A stretch of 64,000 nt of DNA, taken from NCBI GenBank assembly GCA_016709025.1, contig JADJEQ010000005.1:124001-188000 (forward strand), read 5' to 3'. Shown here in pieces: positions 17,777-28,000 of the stretch. Origin of the DNA: Bacteroidales bacterium (GTDB lineage Bacteria > Bacteroidota > Bacteroidia > Bacteroidales > Lentimicrobiaceae). The notes beneath the pieces are model-generated. The model did no database searches. It was not told the DNA's origin and worked only from the letters and a program-made list of their open reading frames with translations. A program made the translations under genes and the position numbers. Position 1 is the stretch's first letter. Each line of letters begins with the position of its first letter.

Positions 17777-18388
17777 ATGAATTTTGAATTCCCTGCATTG
17801 CCATACGCTTACGACGCCCTTGAGCCTCATATTGATAAGCTTACGATGGAAATACACCATACTAAGCACCACAAAGCTTATTTTGATAAATTTGTTGCAG
17901 CGATTCAGGGTACTGAATCAGAGTCAAAATCGCTGGAGGAAATCTTCAGCACCATCAGCAAGGCACCTTTGGCTGTGCGCAACAACGGGGGTGGATTATA
18001 TAACCACAGCCTTTTCTGGCAGATTCTTTCGCCGAATGGTGGTGGCTTGCCAACCGGCAAACTAGCCGAAGCAATAGATCTGAAATTTGGTTCTTTCGAA
18101 GATTTTAAGACGAAATTCAACGATGCTGCTGCCAACCGTTTCGGAAGTGGCTGGGCATGGTTAAGCGTAAAAGCCGACAAAAGCCTCTGTGTATGTTCTT
18201 CAGCCAATCAGGATAATCCGCTGATGGATGTTCACGATTGTCCGGGCAAACCGATTCTCGGACTGGATGTCTGGGAGCATGCTTATTACCTTAAATATCA
18301 AAACAGGAGACCTGATTATATCAATGCATTCTGGAACCTGGTGAATTGGGAAAAGGTTTCTGATAATTATCAGGAGGCGATGAAATAG
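17777..18388 (+). CDS. sodA: Superoxide dismutase [Mn/Fe], cytosolic
   Basis: The 203-aa protein is a complete Fe/Mn superoxide dismutase, converting superoxide to oxygen and hydrogen peroxide. Metal ligands are His27, His77, Asp164 and His168 (D-V-W-E-H-A-Y-Y). Gln145 in S-A-N-Q-D-N-P-L is the outer-sphere glutamine position typical of the Mn or cambialistic type. It has no signal peptide. The ribosome binding site ggagg, 6 bp before the ATG, is unusually strong for this genome. A perfect palindrome lies just upstream, and a second, exported SOD follows behind a terminator. Confidence 0.95.
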   Translation: MNFEFPALPYAYDALEPHIDKLTMEIHHTKHHKAYFDKFVAAIQGTESESKSLEEIFSTISKAPLAVRNNGGGLYNHSLFWQILSPNGGGLPTGKLAEAIDLKFGSFEDFKTKFNDAAANRFGSGWAWLSVKADKSLCVCSSANQDNPLMDVHDCPGKPILGLDVWEHAYYLKYQNRRPDYINAFWNLVNWEKVSDNYQEAMK

Positions 18389-18423
18389 TCATCTTGTTTA
18401 ATATTTGGCACAAACTTTTTAAC

Positions 18424-18460
18424 AACCGGCTTGTTTAATACAAGTCGGTTTTCTTTTTTA
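18424..18460 (+). terminator. Terminator between the two SOD genes
   Basis: aaccggcttgt (18424-18434) pairs with acaagtcggtt (18440-18450) with one mismatch and a 5-nt loop. A T-rich run follows. It separates the two SOD transcripts. Confidence 0.75.
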
Positions 18461-18483
18461 TAACTTTAAACAATAATTGCCCC

Positions 18484-19320
18484 ATGAAACACAGAATTCT
18501 AATCATTTTTTTAGTTGCAATTGCAGCTTCATTTTCTAACTTTTCTAACGCTCAGGATGTTAAGGTTAAGCCGGTAAAGTCAAAGACGACCCCTAAACCT
18601 GCCGATAAACCTGCATCAGATTTAAAAACGGATGTTCAGGGTAAGCCACAGATTGTACCTGTTACAGATCTGAAAATTTCCACATGGTCAGCACCTGCCG
18701 GTGAACTCACTTTTCCGGAACTCCCATATAAATATGACCAACTGGAGCCGGTTATTGATCAGCTCACAGTTGAAATTCATTACGACAGACATCACAGAGC
18801 ATACTATGATAATTTCAAAAAAGCCATCGCGAAGTCTGAATTTGAATCGATGTCAATTTTGGATATTTTCACAAAAATTGCAAGTGCTCCGGTTGCCATC
18901 AGAAACAACGGTGGGGGATTCTATAACCATGTACTTTATTGGGAAAACCTGTCGGCTAAAGGTGGTGGAGAACCTACCGGTGAACTGGCAGATTTGATAA
19001 AAAAACATTTCGGAGGGTTCAATGAATTTGTTGAAAAGTTCAACGATGCCGCCAAATCAAGGTTTGGTTCCGGATGGGCCTGGCTCTCAGTGGATCCTTC
19101 AAATGGTGAACTTTTCATCTCGTCAACTGCTAACCAGGATAACCCTCTGATGGGGACATCCGAAAGAAAAGGAATTCCCATACTGGCACTTGATGTGTGG
19201 GAACATGCCTATTACCTGAAATACCAGAACAAACGGGCAGACTATATTTCGGGATTCTGGAAAATTGTTAATTGGCCGGTGGTTGAAAAAAGATTCAAGC
19301 AGGTGAAGATTAACAAATAA
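18484..19320 (+). CDS. Exported superoxide dismutase [Mn/Fe]
   Basis: The 278-aa protein has a signal peptide (cleavage after S-N-A, about residue 23) and a Lys/Pro/Thr-rich linker (about 25-70). A full Fe/Mn SOD domain follows. Ligands His99, His149, Asp237 and His241 and the second-sphere Gln218 are all present. The domain closely matches the neighbouring cytosolic SOD, so the pair probably arose by tandem duplication. This copy should protect the periplasm or cell surface. The linker resembles a flexible spacer to a membrane or wall. Clean terminators lie on both sides. Confidence 0.93.
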   Translation: MKHRILIIFLVAIAASFSNFSNAQDVKVKPVKSKTTPKPADKPASDLKTDVQGKPQIVPVTDLKISTWSAPAGELTFPELPYKYDQLEPVIDQLTVEIHYDRHHRAYYDNFKKAIAKSEFESMSILDIFTKIASAPVAIRNNGGGFYNHVLYWENLSAKGGGEPTGELADLIKKHFGGFNEFVEKFNDAAKSRFGSGWAWLSVDPSNGELFISSTANQDNPLMGTSERKGIPILALDVWEHAYYLKYQNKRADYISGFWKIVNWPVVEKRFKQVKINK

Positions 19321-19356
19321 TTGGGTATTCAATTGTTCTGTCAATGTGCAGAAAAC

Positions 19357-19390
19357 GAGAAAGGCTGTCCTCTAAGACAGCCTTTCTCAT
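19357..19390. terminator. Bidirectional terminator between exported SOD and infB
   Basis: A perfect 13-bp stem, gagaaaggctgtc (19357-19369) / gacagcctttctc (19376-19388), has a 6-nt loop and lies between two convergent genes. Confidence 0.82.
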
Positions 19391-19406
19391 TTAGCATACA
19401 ATTCAG

Positions 19407-22400
19407 TTATAATTTCCGTTTTATTTCAACTTCTTCATAACCTTCAATAATATCCTTTACTTTGATATCGTTGAACCTGTCGATGTTCAGACCGCATTCG
19501 TAACCAACGGTTACCTCCTTGACATCATCTTTAAAGCGCTTCAGCGAGCCAAGCATACCAGTGTAAACTACGATACCGTCGCGGATAATCCGGATTTTAG
19601 TATTGCGGGTTATTTTTCCATCGAGCACCATACAACCGGCAACTGTACCAACTTTTGTAATATTGAATGCTTCACGGACCTCAAGGTTGCAGACGATTTT
19701 TTCTTCGATGTCAGGTGAAAGCATCCCTTCAATAGCCGCTTTGATTTCGTTGATGGCTGTGTAGATAATTGAGTAGGTGCGGATATCAATCTGTTCCTGC
19801 TCCGCCAGTTTACGGGCACTGAGCGATGGGCGTACCTGGAAGCCCACGATGATGGCATTGGATGCCGAAGCAAGCAATACATCGCTTTCGGTAACAGCAC
19901 CCACAGATTTGTGAATGATGTTGACCTGAACTTCCGGAGTCGATAACTTCATCATTGAATCGGAAAGTGCTTCAACCGATCCGTCAACATCACCTTTCAC
20001 AATGATATTAAGTTCCTTAAAGTCGCCAATGGCTATGCGGCGGCCAATTTCGTCGAGGGTAATGTGTTTCTGGGTTCTGATACCCTGCTCACGCTGGAGT
20101 TGCAGACGTTTGGCCGCAATGTTCTTGGCTTCCCGTTCATCGCGCATTACTTTAAAAGTATCGCCGGCAAGCGGAGCACCGCTGAGTCCGAGCAGCATCA
20201 ACGGCGTACTGGGGCCTGCTTCCTTAATAGGCACATTTCGCTCATTGTACATCGCCTTTACTTTTCCATAAGTCGTACCGGCAAGAACAAGATCGCCCGG
20301 TTTCAGGGTTCCTGTCTGAACCAGAATCTTGGCTACATATCCCCGTCCTTTATCGAGTGATGATTCGAGCACTGTTCCGTGGGCAAGCCGGTCAGGATTT
20401 GCTGTTAATTCAAGAAGTTCGGCTTCGAGCAGTACTTTTTCGAGCAGCAATTCAACATTTACACCTTTTTTGGCTGAGATCTCCTGGCTCTGGTATTTTC
20501 CGCCCCAATCTTCAACAAGGATATTCCGTTTTGAAAGTTCTTCCTTGATTTTTTCAGGGTTGGCATTGTTTTTATCAATCTTATTGATGGCAAAAACGAT
20601 GGGAACACCTGCAGCCTGTGCATGATTGATTGCTTCCACAGTCTGAGGCATCACGGTATCATCTGCCGCTATCACGATAATTGCAATGTCGGTAATTTTA
20701 GCTCCTCTGGCACGCATAGCAGTAAACGCTTCGTGTCCGGGTGTATCGAGGAATGTTCTCCTCTTACCATTGTCGAGCTGTACTTCATAGGCACCGATAT
20801 GCTGGGTTATTCCTCCGGCTTCTCCTGCAATCACGTTTGAATGGCGGATATAGTCGAGTAGCGAAGTCTTACCATGGTCCACATGCCCCATTACTGTGAC
20901 GATTGGAGCCCTGGGCAATAAGTCTTCGGGAGTATCTGCTTCTTCACTGTCATTGCCTTCGTGTGCTGCTTCCAATCCGACGAATTTTACGGTATATCCG
21001 AATTCATCGGCAACGACTACGATTGTTTCTGCGTCGAGGCGCTGGTTAATTGAAACAAACAATCCCAGTGAAAGACAGGTAGAGATGATCTGCGTAACCT
21101 GAACATTCATCAGGTTGGAAAGCTCATTGGCTGTAACAAATTCGGTAACTGTTATAATTTTTTGATCGTCGATGAGTTTTTGTGCTTCTTCGGCCATCAA
21201 CTGGCTTACCTGGCTGCGTTTTTCACGTCGATGCTTCGAAGCCTTTGATTTGCCACTCCCACTGAGACGTTGAAGTGTTTCTTTAATCTGCCGCTGGATA
21301 TCTTCGGGCGTTAACTCAACTTTTGGGGCATCACGACGCGGGGCTCCTTTTTTATCCCTGACAGGCGGTTTGCCTTTCTGTTGGCCAGGTGCACCGGTGC
21401 GGGGCTGGGTACTCTGGGGCTGATCTTTTGCCTGAACAACATCTTCGCCCTGTTTTTTAATACGTTTGCGTTTTTTCTTCTTAGATTTGTTGATATCGTC
21501 AGAAGAGGAAGCCACCGGCTTTTTCGGTTCAGGTTTTCTGACTTCCGGAAGCTTCATGGTACCCAGAATGGTAACACCTTCCAGTTTCCTGAAGTCAGTT
21601 TTCATAAAATTAGACTCCCTTTCAACTACAGGTTCGGCAGCTTTTTCGGGTTCCTGAGCAACTGGCTCCGGAGCTTTAACAACTGGAGTTGTATCTGCCA
21701 CTACCGGCACCGGTGTGGCTTCTTTAACTTCCGCTTCAGCGGTTACTTCTTCTGTAACTTTAGGTGCTTCCTGTGTTACAGAGCTTTCGGATTCAGTAGT
21801 TTTGGCTGCTTTCCCCTTGCCTTTCAAATCTTTCGACTTGTGTGAAGGTCTGTTCAGGGTACTTAAATCCATTTTCCCAAGCACTTTTAACTGTCCTGGC
21901 TGGGTTGGCTCTTCCAGTGCTTCTTTTACAGATGACTCTGCATGCTCTGTGGCTGTTTCGCCGGTAATCTTTAAAGGTTCTTCGTTGGGCTGTATTTTTG
22001 TTTCGGCTGGAGTTTCTTCAGCAACTACAGGCTTAGACTCGATTACTATTTCAGGCTTTTCAAATTGAGCAGGTTTTTCAGGCTCGACCTGAGGCGCAAC
22101 TGGTTTTGGGGTTTCTGTAACTTTTTCAATTTCGGCTTTTGGCTCAGTAATTACTTCCGGTTGGGGTTCAGCGGGTTTCTTTTCAACCGTTTTCGGCTCA
22201 GCAGGTGTTTCTTCAACAACTGGTTTCGGCTTTACCACAGGTTCATGTTCGGGCGGCATATTCCGGATAAAAAGCTCATTGCGCCCGCTGTCAGCTTCGA
22301 ATTCATCGTCAGTTACCGGCCGTTTATCGGTAATCGAGATGGTTTTATGCTGGGTATATTCAAGTTCAATCTTTTTTGAGAGGTCTTTAACATTCTTCTC

Positions 22401-22571
22401 CGATTGATACTCTTTTACCAGCAAAGCGTAAACTTCCGGGTCGAGTTTCGTGTTGGGGTTATTGTCGATTTTAAGTCCCTTTTTGTGAAGGAATTCGACA
22501 ATAGTAGGCACCCCGACGTTGAACTCCTGCGCCGCTTTCCCTAGTCTTGTGCTTTTGCTTACTTCTGACAT
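19407..22571 (-). CDS. infB: Translation initiation factor IF-2
   Basis: The 1054-aa protein is IF-2, the GTPase that brings fMet-tRNA to the ribosome. It has an N-terminal IF2_N domain (S-T-R-L-G-K-A-A-Q-E-F-N-V-G), then a long Pro/Glu/Val/Lys-rich low-complexity linker (about 90-440). The G domain carries G-H-V-D-H-G-K-T (about residue 560), D-T-P-G-H-E-A-F and N-K-I-D. The C-terminal domains end in I-E-G-Y-E-E-V-E-I-K. Translation is placed at 22571 (M-S-E-V-S-K); the ORF extends 24 codons further without a family-like sequence. It is the last gene of rimP-nusA-infB. Confidence 0.96.
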   Translation of the reverse strand: MSEVSKSTRLGKAAQEFNVGVPTIVEFLHKKGLKIDNNPNTKLDPEVYALLVKEYQSEKNVKDLSKKIELEYTQHKTISITDKRPVTDDEFEADSGRNELFIRNMPPEHEPVVKPKPVVEETPAEPKTVEKKPAEPQPEVITEPKAEIEKVTETPKPVAPQVEPEKPAQFEKPEIVIESKPVVAEETPAETKIQPNEEPLKITGETATEHAESSVKEALEEPTQPGQLKVLGKMDLSTLNRPSHKSKDLKGKGKAAKTTESESSVTQEAPKVTEEVTAEAEVKEATPVPVVADTTPVVKAPEPVAQEPEKAAEPVVERESNFMKTDFRKLEGVTILGTMKLPEVRKPEPKKPVASSSDDINKSKKKKRKRIKKQGEDVVQAKDQPQSTQPRTGAPGQQKGKPPVRDKKGAPRRDAPKVELTPEDIQRQIKETLQRLSGSGKSKASKHRREKRSQVSQLMAEEAQKLIDDQKIITVTEFVTANELSNLMNVQVTQIISTCLSLGLFVSINQRLDAETIVVVADEFGYTVKFVGLEAAHEGNDSEEADTPEDLLPRAPIVTVMGHVDHGKTSLLDYIRHSNVIAGEAGGITQHIGAYEVQLDNGKRRTFLDTPGHEAFTAMRARGAKITDIAIIVIAADDTVMPQTVEAINHAQAAGVPIVFAINKIDKNNANPEKIKEELSKRNILVEDWGGKYQSQEISAKKGVNVELLLEKVLLEAELLELTANPDRLAHGTVLESSLDKGRGYVAKILVQTGTLKPGDLVLAGTTYGKVKAMYNERNVPIKEAGPSTPLMLLGLSGAPLAGDTFKVMRDEREAKNIAAKRLQLQREQGIRTQKHITLDEIGRRIAIGDFKELNIIVKGDVDGSVEALSDSMMKLSTPEVQVNIIHKSVGAVTESDVLLASASNAIIVGFQVRPSLSARKLAEQEQIDIRTYSIIYTAINEIKAAIEGMLSPDIEEKIVCNLEVREAFNITKVGTVAGCMVLDGKITRNTKIRIIRDGIVVYTGMLGSLKRFKDDVKEVTVGYECGLNIDRFNDIKVKDIIEGYEEVEIKRKL

Positions 22572-22694
22572 ATTGAAATCTGATGTTATGCTCCGCTTAC
22601 TGATACGGATTTTCTGTAAAATTACGCTAATTAAGTTATTCAAGCCTCGCGAATTCCGGAATTCTCCTGTTAAACAATTGTGTTTTTTAAAACA

Positions 22695-23930
22695 CTATTC
22701 AAATTCAGCACGCAGAATCCTGATAACCTCTTTAATGGTTTCCTCTTCAAGATCGGTTCTGTTAACCAGTTCTTCGATGCTCAGGTCAAGAACGCTACGG
22801 GCAGTGTCGCAACCAATCGTCTTGAGCTCATCGATGATCCACTGATCGATTTCGTCTGCAAATTCCTGTATATCAACATCTTCATTGTCGAAATCGGTAT
22901 CCCTGTAAACGTCAATTTCGTATCCGGTAAGTTTGCTGGCCAGTTTGATGTTATAGCCACCTTTACCGATTGCAAGAGAAACCTGGTCGGGTTTCATGTA
23001 AACATCTGCCCTTTTGGTCCCCTCGTTGATTGTAATTGAGGAAATTTTGGCAGGGCTCAGTGCACGGGTAATGTATAGGGATGGATTCGAGGTAAAGTTA
23101 ATGACGTCGATGTTTTCGTTGCGCAACTCACGAACGATGCCATGGATGCGCGATCCTTTCATACCTACACAGGCACCTACAGGATCGATGCGGTCATCGT
23201 AACTCTCAACTGCCAGTTTAGCCCTTTCTCCCGGAACCCTTACAATGTTGCGGATAGTGATGAGACCATCGTAAACTTCGGGTACTTCTGCTTCGAAAAG
23301 ACGTTCAAGGAAAGAAGGTGAGGTTCGCGAAAGCACAATCACCGGGGTGTTGTTTCTCATATCGACCTTTGAAACAACCGCACGCAGGGTATCGCCTTTC
23401 CTGTAAAAATCAGAAGGAATCTGCTCTGATCTGGGGAGGGTTAGCTCAATGTACTCGTCATCAAGCACCAGGATTTCTTTTTTCCAGACCTGGTAAACCT
23501 CTCCGGTGATGATTTCCCCGATTTTTTCCTTGTATTTCTTGAAAATATTGTCTTTTTCAAACTCCTGTATCTTTGCCATCAGGTTCTGACGGATGGTGAG
23601 AATTTCGCGTCGTCCGAAATCTTTCATTTTGATTTCTTCCGATACTTCTTCACCCACTTCGAAATCAGGCTCAATTTTAATGGCCTCAGAGTAGGCAATC
23701 TGCCTGTTTTCGTCTTCAACACCGCCATCTTCCACGATTTCGCGATTCCTCCAGATTTCAAGATCGCCTTTATCGATGTTGACGATAACATTGAAGTTCT
23801 CGTCTGAACCATGTTTTTTAATCAACATATGTCTGAACACATCTTCAATGATGCGCATCATGGTTTCACGGTCGATGTTTTTGAACTCCTTGAATTCGGA
23901 GAAAGTTTCGACTAAATTAATGTGTTCCAT
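22695..23930 (-). CDS. nusA: Transcription elongation/termination factor NusA
   Basis: The 411-aa protein carries the NusA N-domain (about 1-125), an S1 domain (about 130-200: G-E-V-Y-Q-V-W-K) and two KH domains (about 205-345: D-P-V-G-A-C-V-G-M-K-G-S-R-I, then S-L-A-I-G-K-G-G-Y-N-I-K-L-A). A short acidic C-terminus follows. It binds RNA polymerase and affects pausing, termination and antitermination. It lacks the E. coli-type acidic repeats, as is normal in Bacteroidota. It is second in the operon: rimP ends 38 bp before its start and infB follows. Confidence 0.95.
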   Translation of the reverse strand: MEHINLVETFSEFKEFKNIDRETMMRIIEDVFRHMLIKKHGSDENFNVIVNIDKGDLEIWRNREIVEDGGVEDENRQIAYSEAIKIEPDFEVGEEVSEEIKMKDFGRREILTIRQNLMAKIQEFEKDNIFKKYKEKIGEIITGEVYQVWKKEILVLDDEYIELTLPRSEQIPSDFYRKGDTLRAVVSKVDMRNNTPVIVLSRTSPSFLERLFEAEVPEVYDGLITIRNIVRVPGERAKLAVESYDDRIDPVGACVGMKGSRIHGIVRELRNENIDVINFTSNPSLYITRALSPAKISSITINEGTKRADVYMKPDQVSLAIGKGGYNIKLASKLTGYEIDVYRDTDFDNEDVDIQEFADEIDQWIIDELKTIGCDTARSVLDLSIEELVNRTDLEEETIKEVIRILRAEFE

Positions 23931-23968
23931 TTTTTAAATTTGTTCCTTACAATGGATGATGATTTGAT

Positions 23969-24418
23969 TTATTTGAAAGAGATGATCTCTTTGGTCTGCT
24001 TGATTTCGCTGAAAGATATTTTCCTGCTTTCTTCGGTCTCTACCTTTTTAACCTTTGTTTTACGATAAACCGTAATTCCGGATTCATCAGCAGCTACAAG
24101 CTTACCGGTAAAAACAGATTTGTCCAGAAGACTGACTTCGACATCTCTTCCGATATTTTTCACATACTGCCGCAGCATTTTATACGGCTGATCAAGACCT
24201 GAAGATGAAACAACCAGGTTGTAATCTTCTGTTTCCCTGTCATATACCGATTCTATATGTCTGTTAACAGCTATACAGTCATCAATACTGATACTGGTAT
24301 CACTGTCGAGCAAAACCGTTATGTTGTTGCCTGGTTTCACTTTAACTTCAACCACGAATTTATCGGTGGAATCAAGCTTCTGCTCAATGGTTTTGCGAAT
24401 TTCTTCCGCGTTGATCAT
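23969..24418 (-). CDS. rimP: Ribosome maturation factor RimP
   Basis: The 149-aa protein has the two-domain RimP layout: an N-terminal alpha/beta domain with the family signature D-C-I-A-V-N-R-H-I-E and V-S-S-S-G-L-D-Q-P-Y (about 45-80), then a small SH3-like C-terminal domain. It assists 30S maturation. It is the first protein gene of rimP-nusA-infB. The 102-nt space between its start and the tRNA-Gln gene upstream contains a terminator-like hairpin 12 nt before the ATG. Confidence 0.9.
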   Translation of the reverse strand: MINAEEIRKTIEQKLDSTDKFVVEVKVKPGNNITVLLDSDTSISIDDCIAVNRHIESVYDRETEDYNLVVSSSGLDQPYKMLRQYVKNIGRDVEVSLLDKSVFTGKLVAADESGITVYRKTKVKKVETEESRKISFSEIKQTKEIISFK

Positions 24419-24430
24419 TTTTCCCTGTTT

Positions 24431-24459
24431 AATAAAAGAGGGGACAAATCAGTCCCCTC
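24431..24459 (-). terminator. Hairpin with T-rich tail between tRNA-Gln and rimP
   Basis: Read on the minus strand, gaggggac (24459-24452) and gtcccctc (24445-24438) form a perfect 8-bp stem with a 6-nt loop, followed by ttttatt. It lies only about 12 nt before the rimP ATG. It could end the tRNA transcript, attenuate the rimP operon or control rimP translation. Confidence 0.6.
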
Positions 24460-24520
24460 AACATCGTTTCGCCTTGTAACGGAACCGGCATCAGCACGGC
24501 AGGCGATAGGATCCAATCAG

Positions 24521-24592
24521 TTGTCCGACTAGGGCTCGAACCTAGACTCTTCTGAACCAAAATCAGACGTGTTACCATTACACTATCGGACA
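24521..24592 (-). tRNA. tRNA-Gln (TTG anticodon)
   Basis: The minus strand folds into a full cloverleaf: acceptor TGTCCGA/TCGGACA, D arm GTGT/ACAC, anticodon stem TCTGA/TCAGA with loop TTTTGGT (anticodon TTG), and T arm CTAGG-TTCGAGC-CCTAG. The discriminator base is A. The CCA end is not encoded. The gene lies upstream of rimP on the same strand. Confidence 0.95.
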
Positions 24593-25033
24593 GACTCCCT
24601 CAAAAAGGTGTGCAAAAATAGACATTTTTTTTGAATTACGAAAATTTGTCTTGTAAAACTTTGGTTTTCTAAGTTCCTGTTTTTGCAATAAATCGTTAAG
24701 TAATATTAATGTTATGAATTTCAATGCATTATAGAAACCCGACTGTGAGTTATAAGCAACAGGAAATCATCGCGTTAATGAATGAAACCGGTACAGAAAC
24801 CACCTTGGTTGCGGTTAGCTTCATTGTCCTGAGGCGGTTCTACAACAAACCTGGCCACTGTTTTCTATTACATTAACACTTATTGTCATTTTGGGTAGTT
24901 ACAGTACATTCAAATTCATTAACTTCGCGGCGTTTAAGGCCTTTTTTGCCGTGGCTGTTAGGGTTCTATGTATTTGATTGAAAGCCAACAAGATATTTTT
25001 TTTAAACCGATATTTTAAATCATTTTAATAGAG
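24593..25033. other. Intergenic region between tRNA-Gln and the DUF2723 gene
   Basis: This 441-bp AT-rich gap holds the tRNA promoter at 24613-24620 and a possible taacttcg box (24920-24927) for the rightward gene. There is no ORF, hairpin or repeat of note. Confidence 0.5.
24613..24620 (-). promoter_or_regulatory. -7 box for the tRNA-Gln (rimP) transcript
   Basis: On the minus strand the sequence reads TATTTTTG, a full match to TAnnTTTG. It is 20 bp upstream of the tRNA 5' end. No clear -33 element is seen. Confidence 0.5.
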
Positions 25034-28000
25034 ATGAAAAATTTTAAACAGCTTAACAACATCTTCGGCTGGTTCAGTTTTCTGGTAGCCGCGGTTGTAT
25101 ACACCCTCACCATCGAGCCAACTGCCAGTTGGTGGGATTGTGGAGAGTACATTGCAACAGCCTTTAAATTGCAGGTAGGACATCCTCCCGGAGCTCCCCT
25201 ATTTCAGATGGCTGGAAGGTTTTTCTCTCTTTTTGCAATGGGCAACAATCAGTATGTGGCCATGATGGTTAACCTCATGTCGGCCATGGTAAGCGCATTT
25301 ACCATTCTTTTCCTGTTCTGGACAATTACCCACATGGCAAAGAAACTGCTGCCTACAGATCAGGAAATGACAACCGGACAAATGTTTGCAGTTCTTGGTG
25401 CCGGTCTGGTTGGTGCTTTAACATATACTTTCAGCGATTCTTTTTGGTTCTCTGCTGTAGAGGGTGAAGTTTATGCCATGTCATCTTTCTTTACTGCCAT
25501 TGTTTTTTGGGCAATTCTTAAATGGGAGGAGCAGTCGGATCAGAAACACTCTATCCGTTGGATCGTTTTCATCGCATACCTGGTTGGCTTGTCGATCGGT
25601 GTTCACCTGCTCAATCTGCTCGCGATACCAGCCATTGCATTTGTTTACTATTATAAAAAATACAAACCCGGGACAAAGGGGATTTTAGTTACCGCTGCAA
25701 TTTCGGTTTTTCTGCTGGTCTTCATCATGTACGTGATCATTCCCTGGGTGGTCGACCTGTCGGCTAAATTTGAGCTCTTTTTTGTCAATAAAATTGGCCT
25801 GCCATTCAATTCCGGTACAGTTTTCTATTTTATGGTAATCATCGGTTTACTCATTTTTGGGATTCACTATACCCGTAAAAAAGGCAAATTGATCGCGAAT
25901 ACAGCCATTCTTGCACTAACATTCATCCTGATTGGTTATTCTTCATTTCTGATGCTGGTGATCAGGGCCAATGCCAATACCCCAATCAATGAAAATAACC
26001 CGGACGATGCCATCAGCCTGCTTTCTTACCTTAACCGTGAGCAATATGGTTCATGGCCAATATTCTACGGACAATATTACAATGCGCCACTTGATGCAAA
26101 GAATCCATATTCTGATGGAAATCCGGTTTATATCAGGGATTCCAAAAAGGGTAAATATGTGATCACCGATCCCCGTAAGAGTGCCGATCCTAATTATGAC
26201 CGGAAGTTCAGTACAATTTTCCCCCGGATGCACAGTGCCCAGGAAAATCACATCAAAGCCTATCAGAGCTGGGGTAAAATTCAGGGTGTACCGGTTACGG
26301 CTACCAACAATGACGGGGAAACCGAAACCCTGATGAAACCAACATTCACCGAGAACCTTCGCTTTTTCTTCCGGTATCAGCTTGGCCACATGTACTTCCG
26401 TTATTTTATGTGGAATTTTGCCGGAAGGCAAAACGATGTTGAGGGGCATGGCGGTATCAGTGATGGTAACTGGCTGAGCGGTATTACTTTCCTTGATGAG
26501 TGGCGGTTAGGCAAACAGTCTGATCTCCCCCAGAGTATGAACAATCCTGCCCGCAACAACTACTTTTTATTACCCCTTATCTTGGGGATGGTTGGGATGT
26601 TTTTCCATTTTAACAGGAATTACAAGGATGGAGTTATTGTGGCGTTGCTTTTCTTTATGACCGGAATCGCCATTGTACTCTACCTCAATCAAACGCCATT
26701 TCAGCCACGCGAAAGGGACTATGCTTATACCGGCTCCTTTTACGCATTTGCTATCTGGATCGGGCTGGGGGTGATGTCGCTTTACGATTTTCTGAGTAAG
26801 AAAGCGTCTCCGGTTGTTTCTGCAGCCGTTGTTACACTGGGCTGTGTCGTTTTGGTTCCCGGCATCATGGCAGCCGAAAACTGGGACGATCATAACCGCA
26901 GCAACAAATATGCAGCACGTGATTTTGCAGCCAATTATCTCAATTCCTGTGATCCCAACGCAATACTTATAACCAACGGCGACAACGATACCTTCCCCCT
27001 TTGGTATGCTCAGGAGGTTGAAGGTTTAAGAACCGATATCAGGGTCGTGAACTACATGCTCGCTTCGGGTGACTGGTACGTTCATCAGCTGGCACGGAAA
27101 ATCTACAACTCAGAACCTCTCAGGCTTACCTTGACTCCTGAGCAATATAATAAAGGTATTAATGAGTTTATTCCTTTTGTTGACAGGGGAGGTGGACAGC
27201 AATTTGAGCTGAAGGAAATTATTGATTTTATTGCAGATGAGTCTGAGCGCAGCAAGGTAACACTTCAGAGTGGCGAAAGCATCAACTACTTTCCCGTTCG
27301 TAAAGTAAGGCTTACCGTCGATTCAGCCAAGGCCGTCAGGAATGGCATTGTACCTTCTTATATGGCCGACAGCATCGTTCCTGTTGTGGAATGGGAGATC
27401 AAGTCTAATTACCTGTATAAAAACGATCTGATGCTGCTCGATTTCCTGGCCAGCAACAACTGGGAACGCCCGCTTTACTTTGCCAGTCCATCGAGTGTGA
27501 GCAAGGTGTTGGCAATTGATAAGTATTGTCATCAAACCGGGGTTGTTTACAAATTTATACCGGTTGTAGCCGATGATTATATTCCTGGTCTTGGAGGAGT
27601 TGATACCAAAGCCTCTTATGACATTCTGATGAACAAATGCAAGTGGGGCAACCTGAATCAACCGGGTGTTTACATTGACCGTGAAAGCTACCGCAACTCA
27701 ATGATGCACAAGCAGAACTTCATGCGTCTGGCACAGGCACTGGTTAATAAAGGTAAAAACACTGAGGCTATAGCGGTTGCCGACCGTTGCATCAAGGAGT
27801 TCCCGAACGAAAAAATGACCTTTGACTATTATATGCTTCCGTTGGCTGAGGTGTACTACCTTGCCGGAGACACTGTACGGGCGAATAATTTTATGAAAAC
27901 CGTCGCAGGGATTTATATTGGCAACCTTACTTATTACGCATCGGTGAGTCCTGAATTCAGCAATTATTACCAGGACGACAAAATGCAATCGTATGCCGTA

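Noticed and set aside
21381..21845. 154-residue plus-strand ORF inside infB
   Set aside because: It is an antisense shadow of the low-complexity IF-2 linker.
22572..22643. 24-residue extension of IF-2
   Set aside because: The residues do not match the family, and Met at 22571 begins the conserved N-domain.
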